Assembly (NCBI RefSeq): GCF_006539185.1
Contig: NZ_BJMN01000040.1
Location: 1 to 64,000 of the forward strand
Direction of reading: 5' to 3'
Length of the DNA stretch: 64,000 nt
From: Streptomyces gardneri
GTDB lineage: Bacteria; Actinomycetota; Actinomycetes; Streptomycetales; Streptomycetaceae
Positions within the stretch are counted from its first letter, which is position 1. Every line of letters starts with the position of its first letter. Below are positions 43,495 through 51,849 of the stretch, in pieces. The position numbers and the translations under genes were made by a program. The notes beneath the pieces were generated by a model that worked only from the letters and a program-made list of their open reading frames with translations, had not been told where the DNA came from and searched no databases.

Positions 43495-44604
43495 GTGAAG
43501 CTCAAGCGATTAAGCGTCATCGCCGCAGTGTGCAGCATCAGCCTCACCATCGGACTCGGCACCGCCGAGGCCACGGTCCCGGATGCGGCCGCGGCCCTCA
43601 AGGCGGGCGCCGACCAGGGTATCTCCGACGGCTACCCCGGCATCATCGGCATGGTGCGCGACGGTGCCCAGAGCCAGTACATACAGGCGGGCGTCGGCGA
43701 CCGCGGAACCGGAGTGCCGGCGGACCCCAAGGCGAAGTTCCGCATCGGCAGCAACACCAAGGCCTTCACGGCGGCCACCGTTCTGCTGCTGGAGGCCGAC
43801 GGCCTGCTGTCCATCGACGACACGGTGGCGAAGTGGCTGCCCGACGCCGTCAACGCCAACGGTCACGACGGTTCGAAGATCACCATCCGGCAGCTGCTCA
43901 ACCACACGTCGAACCTCCCCAACTACACGATGAACATCGACGGGTTCACCACCGGTCGGGTCTGGACCCCGCAACAGCTGGTCGACGGTGCCCTGCGCAA
44001 GCGACAGCCGAACGCGCAGCCGGGTGAGAAGTGGGAGTACACCAACACCAACTACGTGCTCGCCGGCATGATCATCCGGGCTGTGACCGGCAACGAGCCC
44101 GCGGCTGAGATGAAAACCCGGATCCTCGACCGTCTCGGTCTGGCGGACACCACTCTGCCCACCACGGACAACAACATCTACGGCAACTTCCTGCGCGGGT
44201 ACTACCTGGCCGGCCCCTTCATCCTGGACATGACCGTCACCAACGTCTCGGCCACCCAGACCGCCGGCGCCATGATCTCCACTCTCGACGACCTGGCCAC
44301 CTTCCAGCGCGCGCTCGTGGGTGGCACCCTTCTGCCGCCCGCGCAGCAGACCGAGCTCAAGACCACTGTCCCCACCGGCGCGGGCCCCGACTACGGCCTG
44401 GGCCTCATGCGCCTGGACACCCCGTGCGGTCGTACCGCCTGGTACCACAACGGTGTTGTCCCCGGCTATTTCAGCTTCCACCTCACCAGTGAGGACGGCG
44501 CCAAGCAGGTGGTCGAGGCCAACAACGAGAGCCACCTCATCTCCGGCACTCCCGGCCAGAACCACACGGGCGCAGCCGCTGTGAACGCCTTCTGCGCGCT
44601 CTGA
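43495..44604 (+). CDS. Secreted serine hydrolase (D-Ala-D-Ala carboxypeptidase/class C type)
   Basis: 369 residues with a signal peptide (LKRLSVIAAVCSISLTIGLG). The beta-lactamase-fold motifs are SNTK (GSNTKAFTAATVLLL), the YxN motif in EYTNTNYVLAGMIIRAVTGN and HNG in WYHNGVVPGYFS, replacing KTG. It is an exported DD-peptidase or esterase of the class C/R61 type. GTG 43495 has GGAGAGA upstream; the longer frame has no signal. Monocistronic. Confidence 0.92.
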   Translation: MKLKRLSVIAAVCSISLTIGLGTAEATVPDAAAALKAGADQGISDGYPGIIGMVRDGAQSQYIQAGVGDRGTGVPADPKAKFRIGSNTKAFTAATVLLLEADGLLSIDDTVAKWLPDAVNANGHDGSKITIRQLLNHTSNLPNYTMNIDGFTTGRVWTPQQLVDGALRKRQPNAQPGEKWEYTNTNYVLAGMIIRAVTGNEPAAEMKTRILDRLGLADTTLPTTDNNIYGNFLRGYYLAGPFILDMTVTNVSATQTAGAMISTLDDLATFQRALVGGTLLPPAQQTELKTTVPTGAGPDYGLGLMRLDTPCGRTAWYHNGVVPGYFSFHLTSEDGAKQVVEANNESHLISGTPGQNHTGAAAVNAFCAL

Positions 44605-44689
44605 GCGAGCGCTCCGCTTCGTCCGTCGGGCGCGGGAGGCCACCCGTCCGCCCACTCGATGATGCGATGCCCGTCGGCGAACAGACTTC

Positions 44690-44718
44690 AGGCCGCCCCG
44701 TGCAGAGCGGTGCGGCCT
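44690..44718. terminator. Possible terminator hairpin
   Basis: AGGCCGC and GCGGCCT pair with an interrupted upper stem and loop. It lies 85 bp after the serine hydrolase. Confidence 0.4.
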
Positions 44719-44791
44719 GCGGTCGCAGCGCCGCGTGACTTCTTTCAGGTCGCATCGGCACGCTGCTTCCTCCACAGACCCGCCGCTCGGT

Positions 44792-44833
44792 AACTATGGT
44801 TGTCAGGAGTGAGGGTCGTGAACTATGGTTGTC
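44792..44833 (+). repeat. 13-bp direct repeat pair in promoter
   Basis: AACTATGGTTGTC occurs at 44792-44804 and 44821-44833, offset 29 bp. The copies cover the -35 and -10 elements of the following gene's promoter, so they are candidate operator sites. Confidence 0.75.
44800..44829 (+). promoter_or_regulatory. Promoter for leaderless HTH gene
   Basis: TTGTCA (44800-44805) and TATGGT (44824-44829) are 18 bp apart. The ATG at 44836 lies 6 nt beyond the -10 box, at the expected transcription start. Confidence 0.65.
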
Positions 44834-44835
44834 GC

Positions 44836-45375
44836 ATGATGGTGCCTGAGATCACCCGAGAAGAACAGGTCGAACTCGACAAGGCTCTGTACGACGCCTT
44901 GAATCCCTTGGCCTCGGCCATTCGCTCCCGACAGACCGGGCTTCCCGAGGACCGCATGTGGGACGCGGACCCCGTCGCAGTGGCCCTGTCCGTCCTTGCC
45001 GCTTGGAAGACGGTGGACGCGGAGGTCAGACGACTGACCGCGAACGCCGCAGCGACCGCCGGCTCCTACGGGGCAAGTTACGAGCAGTTGGGGGCCGTAT
45101 GGGGGATCACCCGCCAGGGCGCCCGCAAGAAGTGGCCTGACGCCGTCACCCGCCCGGCGCCCCCGACAGCACGCACGAGCAACCTCGAGATCTTCGGCGG
45201 GACGGCCGAACTGGTCCAGGCGCCGTCCGGCGGCTGGGGCTGGACGGGCGAGGGCGCCGACGGAGCATCCGGTACGGCCGGCGAGGGGGTGTACTACGCG
45301 ACCGCGGAGGAAGCCGCAGCACATGCGGGCGCATTCCTCAAGGAGCATGCCTCTGACAGCGCCGGCCGGCCCTGA
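44836..45375 (+). CDS. Helix-turn-helix-like hypothetical protein
   Basis: 179 residues from ATG 44836. The N-terminal helical part (EEQVELDKALYDALNPLASA) is followed by a likely DNA-binding segment SYEQLGAVWGITRQGARKKW, like sigma-factor region 4 or small HTH proteins. The C-terminal half is Gly/Ala-rich (GWGWTGEGADGASGTAGEGV, YYATAEEAAAHAGAF). The upstream frame to TTG 44800 overlaps the promoter and is rejected. The direct repeats could be sites for autoregulation. Confidence 0.75.
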   Translation: MMVPEITREEQVELDKALYDALNPLASAIRSRQTGLPEDRMWDADPVAVALSVLAAWKTVDAEVRRLTANAAATAGSYGASYEQLGAVWGITRQGARKKWPDAVTRPAPPTARTSNLEIFGGTAELVQAPSGGWGWTGEGADGASGTAGEGVYYATAEEAAAHAGAFLKEHASDSAGRP

Positions 45376-45417
45376 CCGGCTGCCTCATCGCGGCCCCCAC
45401 ACCGGACTCGGGACCCG

Positions 45418-46227
45418 TCAACGCTGAGGCGTTCCGCCGCCCTCGGCCGTGAGCAGGGCCAGCAGGGCGGGAAGGTCGGCGAAGGAGTCGAGGACGTGGT
45501 CGGGTGTGCCGGAGGCGGCGCGGTGCGTCTCGGGGAGGTACTTGCCCGTTCTCACCAGTACGCCGGTGATGCCGGACCGTTGGGCGGCCAGCACGTCGGA
45601 TTCGATGTCGTCGCCGATCATCAGCGCCTCCGACGCGTCGACGCCGAGATGGGCGAGGGCGCTCGCGAAGAACGCGGGATCCGGCTTGCCCGTCACCTCC
45701 GCTTGGATGCGGGCAGCCTTCTCGAGCCCTTCGAGGAAGGCTCCGGTGTCCAGGTCGAGGCCGTCCTCGGTGCCCCAGTACAGATTCCGGTGCATCGACA
45801 CCAGTCGGGCCCCGCGCTGCAGTTGCCGGAAGACCCGATTGAGGGCCTCGTAGCCGAACTCGGCCCCGGCGCCGCCGAGCACGACGACGTCGGCGTCCCC
45901 CTCCTCGACGAGCGTGACGCCCGTCAGGTCGTCCCGTACGTCACCGCTGTTGAGCAGAAGGCAGCGCGCGCCGGGAAAGTGCTCGCGCAGATACGCCGCC
46001 GTGGCCGCCGGGGCGGTCAGGATGTCTCCCGCGTCGACGGGGAAGCCCAGGTCGGCCAGGCGTGAGGCGATCGCGGCCCTGGTGCGGGACGTGTTGTTGG
46101 TGACCAGGGCGATGCGGAGTCCCGCGCCCCGCAGCTGCTCCATGGCCGAGGCTGTGCCCGGCAGGGCCTTCCAGGAGACGGTGAGGACTCCGTCGATGTC
46201 GACGAGGACCGCTCGGATTCGTTCCAT
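45418..46227 (-). CDS. HAD-IIA family hydrolase (NagD/LHPP-like)
   Basis: 269 residues. Motif I VLVDIDGVLTVSWKALPG, motif II region LVTNNTSRTRAAIASRLADL, motif III Lys in VTGKPDPAFFASALAHLGVD and motif IV LMIGDDIESDVLAAQRSGIT. This is the NagD-type subfamily, which dephosphorylates sugar or phosphoglycolate-type substrates; the LHPP-like branch also takes pyrophosphate or phospho-His. ATG 46227. It follows the glpD gene on the same strand by about 60 bp and may be cotranscribed. Confidence 0.9.
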   Translation of the reverse strand: MERIRAVLVDIDGVLTVSWKALPGTASAMEQLRGAGLRIALVTNNTSRTRAAIASRLADLGFPVDAGDILTAPAATAAYLREHFPGARCLLLNSGDVRDDLTGVTLVEEGDADVVVLGGAGAEFGYEALNRVFRQLQRGARLVSMHRNLYWGTEDGLDLDTGAFLEGLEKAARIQAEVTGKPDPAFFASALAHLGVDASEALMIGDDIESDVLAAQRSGITGVLVRTGKYLPETHRAASGTPDHVLDSFADLPALLALLTAEGGGTPQR

Positions 46228-46289
46228 GGAGCCGACGGTAGCCGCGGTGCCGGGCCCCCGCGCCTCACCTGCGTCGACGACGCCGCACG

Positions 46290-47867
46290 TCACTCCACCT
46301 GCGCGGTACGTGCGAGGGCGTCCAGGGCCGCTCCTTCGGCCGTGGAGCGGTCTTCCGGGACCAGGCCGATGCGGGTGCGGCGGTCGAGGAGGTCGGAGGT
46401 GTCGAGAGCGCCTTCGTGGCGGACGGCCCACACCAGCTCGGCGCCCGTGACCGGGTGGCCGGGTACGACGGGCTTGGCGAGGGCGGGGTCTTCGAGGCCG
46501 AGCGCCTGCACAGCGGGTGCCTCGGAGCCGTAGCGGTACACGAGCCGGGCCGGGACGTCGAGCCCTGCGAGGGTCTGCGGCCGGGCGGCGCCGACGAGGG
46601 GGACGGAGGCGGTACGGCACGGCCCGGCGGTCAGGCCCCCGGCGGCCACGACGGCGTCGACGGCGTCCTGGGCCATGCGGCGATACGTGGTCAGCTTGCC
46701 GCCGACGACGGTGACGACACCGGAGGGGGAGGTGAGCACGGCGTGCTTGCGCGAGATGTCGGCGGTGCGGCCCGCCGCGTCCCGGGTGTCGAGCAGGGGG
46801 CGCAGCCCCGCGAAGGCCCCGACCACGTCGGCGCGCTGGACGGTGACGTCCAGGGCGGAACCGAGGACGTCGAGGAGGAAGCCGATGTCGGTCTCGGGGA
46901 CCTCCGGCACGTCGGGGATGTCGCCGTCGACGGGTTCGTCGGTGAGGCCGACGTACACGCGTCCGTCGCCCTGGGGCAGGACCAGGACGAAGCGGTTCGT
47001 CTCGCCGGGGATCGGGATGTGCAGCCCCGCGGAGAGCCGGCCGAGGTCCTCGGAACGCAGGACGAGATGGGTGCCGCGCGAAGGCCGCAGGCGTACGTCG
47101 TCGACGAGGCCGCCCGCCCAGACGCCGGCCGCGTTGATGACCGTACGTGCGCGGATCCGCAGCTCCTGGCCGGTGGTCTCGTCGCGGACCAGCGCACCGT
47201 CGCGGTGGAGTTCCAGGGCGCGCGTGCGCGTGAGGATACGGGCGCCGTACGCGGCCGCCGTGCGGGCGATCGCGGTCACCAGGCGTGCGTCGTCGGAGAG
47301 CTTGCCGTCCCAGGAGAGCAGTCCGCCGCGCAGCCCGGTGGGGCGTAGGGCCGGGGCGAGATGACGGGTCTCGACGGCGGACAGTGTGCGCGGCTGGGGG
47401 AGCGTGCTGCGCGAGGTGCGGGCGCCGACGCGCAGCATGTCGCCGGCGAGGAATCCGGCGCGGGCGAGGGCGGCCTGGCCGCGGCTGACGAGCGGGGTGA
47501 GGGGCAGGACGAAGGGCTGCGCGCGGACGAGGTGGGGAGCGGTGCGTTCCATGAGGATGCCGCGCTCGACCGCGCTCTCGTGGGCGACGTCGAGCTGTCC
47601 GGACGCGAGGTAGCGCAGTCCGCCGTGGATCAGCTTGGAGCTCCAGCGCGACGTGCCGAAGGCGAGGTCGTGGGCGTCGATCGCGGCGACGGTGAGCCCG
47701 CGGGTGGCCGCGTCGAGCGCGGCTCCGGCCCCGGTGGCACCGAGCCCGACGACCAGGACGTCGACCACGCTGTCGGCCTGGCCGTCGGCGAGCCGGTCCA
47801 GTTCGCGCAGGCGCCGCCGGGCGTTGAGGGAGGAGCCGGGCAGGGCGGGGCTGCTCGTGGGGTTCAT
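46290..47867 (-). CDS. glpD: FAD-dependent glycerol-3-phosphate dehydrogenase
   Basis: 525 residues. The FAD fingerprint is DVLVVGLGATGAGAALDAAT near residues 35-55, then the GlpD signature SSKLIHGGLRYL, INAAGVWAGGLVDDVRLRPS, GTHLVL and GGKLTTYRRMAQDAVDAVV. It oxidises sn-glycerol-3-phosphate to dihydroxyacetone phosphate, feeding electrons to quinone at the membrane. ATG 47867 overlaps the TetR stop by four bases (ATGA), so the two are translationally coupled and TetR should control glpD. Confidence 0.95.
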   Translation of the reverse strand: MNPTSSPALPGSSLNARRRLRELDRLADGQADSVVDVLVVGLGATGAGAALDAATRGLTVAAIDAHDLAFGTSRWSSKLIHGGLRYLASGQLDVAHESAVERGILMERTAPHLVRAQPFVLPLTPLVSRGQAALARAGFLAGDMLRVGARTSRSTLPQPRTLSAVETRHLAPALRPTGLRGGLLSWDGKLSDDARLVTAIARTAAAYGARILTRTRALELHRDGALVRDETTGQELRIRARTVINAAGVWAGGLVDDVRLRPSRGTHLVLRSEDLGRLSAGLHIPIPGETNRFVLVLPQGDGRVYVGLTDEPVDGDIPDVPEVPETDIGFLLDVLGSALDVTVQRADVVGAFAGLRPLLDTRDAAGRTADISRKHAVLTSPSGVVTVVGGKLTTYRRMAQDAVDAVVAAGGLTAGPCRTASVPLVGAARPQTLAGLDVPARLVYRYGSEAPAVQALGLEDPALAKPVVPGHPVTGAELVWAVRHEGALDTSDLLDRRTRIGLVPEDRSTAEGAALDALARTAQVE

Positions 47868-48463
47868 GGGGCGATGGTCCTCTCCAGCAGGGTGCGCAGC
47901 TCGTCGAGGAAGGCGGCTTCGCTCAGTTCGGGATCGGTGTCGTCGGTCATGGTGCGCAGCGAGAGCGTGAAGGACTGGACGACGAGCAGCAGGGACCGGG
48001 CCTGCAGGTCCGCCCGGACGCGGCGCACGGAGCCGTCCTCGTGGCCGTCCTCGAGCGCCGAGTGGAGGAGCCCGAGCAGGGCGTCCTGGCTGGCGCCCCG
48101 GCGGTCGAGGATGTACGGCAGCAGCAGCTCGGGGTCGACGTCGATGATCTTGTGGAAGAGCGGGTGGGCCCGGAACGCCGCGGCTCCCGCGACGAGCCCT
48201 TCGACGATCCGCTCCCGCTCGGGCCGGTCGTCGTCGGAGGGCGGCATGGCGCCGGCGGCGACGGCGATCCACTCACGGGTCATCAGGTCGCCCACCAGGC
48301 TGCGCACGTCGGGCCAGCGCCGGTAGATCGTCATCCGGGACACGCCCGCGCGCCGGGCGATGTCGGTGAGGGTGGTTCGCCGTACGCCGACGGCGAGCAC
48401 GCAGTCGCGTGCGGCGTCGAGCACGGGATCTGCGTCTTCATGGTTGTGACGAATGGGCGTCAT
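47864..48463 (-). CDS. TetR-family repressor of glpD operon
   Basis: 199 residues. The helix-turn-helix is DCVLAVGVRRTTLTDIARRA, GVSRMTIYRRWPDVRSLVGD. The C-terminal domain LFHKIIDVDPELLLPYILDR, ARSLLLVVQSFTLSLRTMTD binds an unknown ligand. ATG 48463 lies 75 bp from the divergent oxidase start. The shared intergenic region, with the small palindrome CTGTCACAG (48464-48472), is the likely operator, so one regulator could control both sides. Confidence 0.92.
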   Translation of the reverse strand: MTPIRHNHEDADPVLDAARDCVLAVGVRRTTLTDIARRAGVSRMTIYRRWPDVRSLVGDLMTREWIAVAAGAMPPSDDDRPERERIVEGLVAGAAAFRAHPLFHKIIDVDPELLLPYILDRRGASQDALLGLLHSALEDGHEDGSVRRVRADLQARSLLLVVQSFTLSLRTMTDDTDPELSEAAFLDELRTLLERTIAP

Positions 48464-48538
48464 CTGTCACAGTGTAATGCCAGCGTCGGCCGAGTGGCAG
48501 CGCCATCCGTGAAACAGACCGTTAGGAACCCTTTCGAA

Positions 48539-50134
48539 GTGGACATGTTGTGGAGCGGTTGGGGCGACCCGGCCAAGGCGGCACCCCTGCCCGACTCGGT
48601 CACCGGCCTGCTGCGTGACCTGCTCGGCGTCACCCCCCGTGAGAGCGGCCCGGCAGCCCTCACCGACATCGAACCGCCCGCCCCGGCGCTGCTCGCCGAG
48701 GCCCGCACCGCCCTCCGGGCGGCCGTCGGCGCGCCCGACGGCCTGCGGGAGGACGCCGAGATCCGCATCCGGCACACCCGCGGAAAGTCGACCCCCGACC
48801 TGCTGCGCATCCGCGCCGGTGAGGTCGACGACATCCCCGCCGCGGTCGTGCTGCCGGGCGACCACGACGAGGTCCTCGCCGTGCTGCGCGCCTGCGCCGA
48901 ACACGGCGTCGCAGCCGTGCCCTTCGGCGGCGGAACCTCCGTCGTCGGCGGCCTCGCACCCGTAACGAAGCGCCCGTTCGTCGCGCTCGACCTGCGGCGG
49001 CTCGACCAGCTGCTCGCCGTCGACGAGGTCTCCCGCACCGCGACACTGCAGCCCGGTCTGCGCGGCCCGCAGTGCGAGGCGCTGCTCAACGAGCAGGGCT
49101 GGACCCTCGGACACTTCCCGCAGTCCTTCGAATGGGCGACCGTCGGCGGCTTCGCCGCGGCCCGCTCCAGCGGCCAGGCATCGGCCGGATACGGCCGCTT
49201 CGACGAGATGGTCCTCGGTCTGACGGTCGCCACCCCCGAAGGCACCCTGGAGACCGGCCGGGCCCCGCGCTCGGCGGCCGGCCCCGACCTGCGCCAGCTG
49301 ATCCTCGGCTCCGAGGGCGCACTCGGAGTGATCACGGCGGTGACCGTGCGCATCCGTCCGCTCCCCGCGAAGCGGATCTACGAGGGCTGGCGCTTCACCT
49401 CCTTCGAGGCCGGCACGGCGGCACTGCGCCGACTGGCCCAGGACGGCCCCCGGCCCACGGTGCTGCGCCTGTCGGACGAGACGGAGACCTTCATCGGTCT
49501 CGCGCAGCCGGACGCCATCGGCAACGCCGAAGTCCCGCAGAACCCCGGCTGCATGGCCATCGTCGGCTTCGAGGGCACCGAGGAGGAGACGGCGGCGCGC
49601 CGCGCCGCCGCCCGCGAGGTCCTCCTCGCCTGCGACGGCGAGCTCATCGGCGAGGAGCCCGGCGACAAGTGGGAGCACGGCCGGTACAACGCGCCCTACC
49701 TGCGGGACGCGCTGCTCGACGCCGGAGCCTTCGCCGAGACGCTGGAGACCGCGGCCTTCTGGTCCGCCATCCCCGGCCTCTACACGGCCGTCCGGGACGC
49801 GCTGACGAGCACCCTCACCGAAGGCGGCACGCCGCCGCTCGTCATGTGCCACATCTCGCACACCTACGAGAACGGCGCCTCCCTGTACTTCACCGTCGTC
49901 TCCGCACAGGGGGAGGACGCCGTCGCGCACTGGGAACCGGTGAAGCGGGCGGCCAACGACGCGATCCTGGCCGCGGGCGGCACCATCAGCCACCACCACG
50001 GCGTCGGCACCGACCACCGCGACTGGTACGCCCGAGAGATCGGCCCCCTCGGCATCCGCATGCTGCAGGCCGTCAAGGCCGAGGTCGACCCCTCCGGTGT
50101 GCTCAGCCCCGGAGTCCTCATCCCCGTCCGCTGA
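48539..50134 (+). CDS. FAD-binding oxidase, alkylglycerone-phosphate-synthase-like
   Basis: 531 residues from GTG 48539 (ATG 48545 also possible). It has the PCMH-type FAD domain: VVLPGDHDEVLAVLRACAEH, GVAAVPFGGGTSVVGGLAPV, QSFEWATVGGFAAARSSGQA, GYGRFDEMVLGLTVATPEGT and ILGSEGALGVITAVTVRIRP. The C-terminal cap has KWEHGRYNAPYLRDALLDAG and ISHHHGVGTDHRDWYAREIG, the His cluster of alkyl-DHAP synthases. It would exchange the acyl of acyl-DHAP for a fatty alcohol, or act as a related oxidase. DHAP from the divergent glpD fits. Confidence 0.88.
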   Translation: MDMLWSGWGDPAKAAPLPDSVTGLLRDLLGVTPRESGPAALTDIEPPAPALLAEARTALRAAVGAPDGLREDAEIRIRHTRGKSTPDLLRIRAGEVDDIPAAVVLPGDHDEVLAVLRACAEHGVAAVPFGGGTSVVGGLAPVTKRPFVALDLRRLDQLLAVDEVSRTATLQPGLRGPQCEALLNEQGWTLGHFPQSFEWATVGGFAAARSSGQASAGYGRFDEMVLGLTVATPEGTLETGRAPRSAAGPDLRQLILGSEGALGVITAVTVRIRPLPAKRIYEGWRFTSFEAGTAALRRLAQDGPRPTVLRLSDETETFIGLAQPDAIGNAEVPQNPGCMAIVGFEGTEEETAARRAAAREVLLACDGELIGEEPGDKWEHGRYNAPYLRDALLDAGAFAETLETAAFWSAIPGLYTAVRDALTSTLTEGGTPPLVMCHISHTYENGASLYFTVVSAQGEDAVAHWEPVKRAANDAILAAGGTISHHHGVGTDHRDWYAREIGPLGIRMLQAVKAEVDPSGVLSPGVLIPVR

Positions 50135-50170
50135 CCCACTGTCCGCTGACCCACCGTCCGCTGACCTTAC
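50126..50170 (+). repeat. 15-bp tandem repeat, three copies
   Basis: GTCCGCTGACCCA(C/CC) units at 50126-50140, 50141-50155 and 50156-50170 (the last diverged). They span the oxidase stop codon and the gap before the lipid kinase. If the first TGA were read through, the frame would continue into further copies, which also carry TGA. Confidence 0.85.
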
Positions 50171-50194
50171 TTCTGCCGCCCGGAGGCCAGATCC

Positions 50195-51076
50195 ATGCGA
50201 CAGTTCACCGCCGTCGTCAACCCCACCGCAGGGGGTTCCAGCGGCACGGCGGGTCTGCTCCCGCTGGCCCGTCTGCTGCGGGAGGCGGGCGCCAGGCTCG
50301 ACACCGTCTACAGCCGCAGCCTGGAGCACGCACGAGAACTCGCCCAGGAAGCCGGAGCACAGGGGCACGTCGTGCTCGCCGTCGGCGGTGACGGCATGGC
50401 CGGCTGCGTCGGCGGCGCCCTCAGCGGTACGGACACGGTCTTCGGCCTGGTCCCGGCGGGGCGCGGCAACGACTTCGCGCGCGCCCTGGGCCTCCCCACG
50501 GACGCCGAACGGCTCGTCGAGAACTTGCTCCACGGCGAGCCGCGGGCCGTCGACACGATCGAGGTGGAGTCCGCCGTGCACAAGCGGACCTGCGTCCTCG
50601 GAAGTGTGTACGCGGGCGTCGACGCGGTGGCCAACCGCCATGCCAACGAGTCCCGCGTGCTGCGCGGCGCGGCCTCGTACTACGCGGGCGGCCTGCGGGC
50701 GGTCCTCGCCTGGAAGCCCGCCACGTACCGCGTCACGATCGACGGAGTGAGGCACGACCGCACCGGCTACACCGTGGTCGTGGCGAACTCGGGCTTCTAC
50801 GGCTTCGGGAGGAACATCGCACCGGGCGCGCGCATCGACGACGGGCTGCTCGACGTCGTGGTCATCAAGAAGGCACCGAAACGCCTCTTCTTCGCCATGA
50901 TGAACGAGCTGAAGACGGGCGTGCACGTCAACCGGCCCGAGGTCGAGATCCTCCGCGGCAAGGAGATCCACATCGAAGCGGACCGCCCCCTCCCGTACGG
51001 AGCGGACGGCGAGGTCGACGCGACCCTGCCGGTGACCCTCAGGGTGCGGCCCGCCGCTCTGAACGTCCTGGCCTGA
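50195..51076 (+). CDS. Diacylglycerol/sphingosine kinase-like lipid kinase
   Basis: 293 residues. The catalytic domain has VVNPTAGGSSGTAGL, VVLAVGGDGMAGCVGGALS (GGDG ATP motif) and FGLVPAGRGNDFARALGLPT. The C-terminal beta domain contains VVVANSGFYGFGRNIAPGAR, IDDGLLDVVVIKK and EIHIEADRPLPYGADGEVDA. It phosphorylates diacylglycerol or a related lipid at the membrane face. CGGAGG precedes ATG 50195. It follows the oxidase by 60 bp in the same operon, supporting a lipid role. Confidence 0.93.
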   Translation: MRQFTAVVNPTAGGSSGTAGLLPLARLLREAGARLDTVYSRSLEHARELAQEAGAQGHVVLAVGGDGMAGCVGGALSGTDTVFGLVPAGRGNDFARALGLPTDAERLVENLLHGEPRAVDTIEVESAVHKRTCVLGSVYAGVDAVANRHANESRVLRGAASYYAGGLRAVLAWKPATYRVTIDGVRHDRTGYTVVVANSGFYGFGRNIAPGARIDDGLLDVVVIKKAPKRLFFAMMNELKTGVHVNRPEVEILRGKEIHIEADRPLPYGADGEVDATLPVTLRVRPAALNVLA

Positions 51077-51180
51077 CCGGGACATCCCTCGGGACATCGG
51101 GCAACAGCCTGACGCCGGCGCCCGGAGCCACCGGTCGCCCGCCGATGGCAGCCCACAACCGCCCTACCCCCTGCCGAACC

Positions 51181-51214
51181 ACCTGCCGCCAGCGCCACGC
51201 CGCTGGCGGCAGGT
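51181..51214 (+). terminator. Terminator hairpin
   Basis: A perfect 14-bp stem ACCTGCCGCCAGCG with its complement and a 6-nt loop, about 105 bp after the lipid kinase. Confidence 0.9.
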
Positions 51215-51414
51215 CCATGAGGACGGCTCATCCCTGCGGGGACGGGCGGCGCGCCACCCGATCGGAGCAGCTCGACCGCGATCCCGTTCACCAGCGGTGC
51301 CCTGCGCACCGTGCCCAGGGATGCCCGCCTGGTGTGGCGGGCCGCGTCCGATGGTGGTCCGGTGGGGGGGGTGACGACCGTGTGCGTCGAACCGGATCCG
51401 AGGAGGCGTGCGTG

Positions 51415-51849
51415 ATGAGCGGTGCGATACGGCTCACCTTCGAGTACCGGGGCCAGCACATCGAACTGGTGGCCAGCGAGCCGGTCGATCTGGTGATCCC
51501 GGACGCCCCCGCCGGACAGCAGGGCTTGTCGATCGGCGTGACCACGGCCGACGTCGACGGACAGCCCGACGTATCGGTCGGCTACCGGGTGGACATGCTG
51601 AACGCGCGCGGACAGCGGATCCACAGCCGTCCGCTGGACAACCCGGTCAGGGACGAGGCGGAGGTCCTCTCCGCCGATCCGGACCGGCCCTTCACGCACC
51701 AGGCGATCAACCAGCCCAAGGGACGCTTCTTCGTACTGGTGCCCGCGTTGGCGGAGGCCAAGGAGGTGGCGCTGCTGCGCACCACCGTGCGGACGCAGAC
51801 GATCGGCCGGTACCAGCTGGGACACGGGACCGAGGGAGGCGGGTCCTGA
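51415..51849 (+). CDS. Small partner protein of M64 peptidase
   Basis: 144 residues, all-beta looking: IRLTFEYRGQHIELVASEPV, DLVIPDAPAGQQGLSIGVTT, DVSVGYRVDMLNARGQRIHS and GRFFVLVPALAEAKEVALLR. No signal peptide. I do not recognise the family. GAGGAGG precedes ATG 51415, and its stop TGA (51847-51849) overlaps the ATG of the peptidase gene, so the pair is tightly coupled. A chaperone, inhibitor or specificity partner is plausible (inference). Confidence 0.72.
   Translation: MSGAIRLTFEYRGQHIELVASEPVDLVIPDAPAGQQGLSIGVTTADVDGQPDVSVGYRVDMLNARGQRIHSRPLDNPVRDEAEVLSADPDRPFTHQAINQPKGRFFVLVPALAEAKEVALLRTTVRTQTIGRYQLGHGTEGGGS

Noticed and set aside
48467..51097. 876-codon open frame antisense to the oxidase and lipid kinase
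   Set aside because: The sense strand carries two complete enzymes with all motifs. Long antisense frames are expected in DNA of this GC content.
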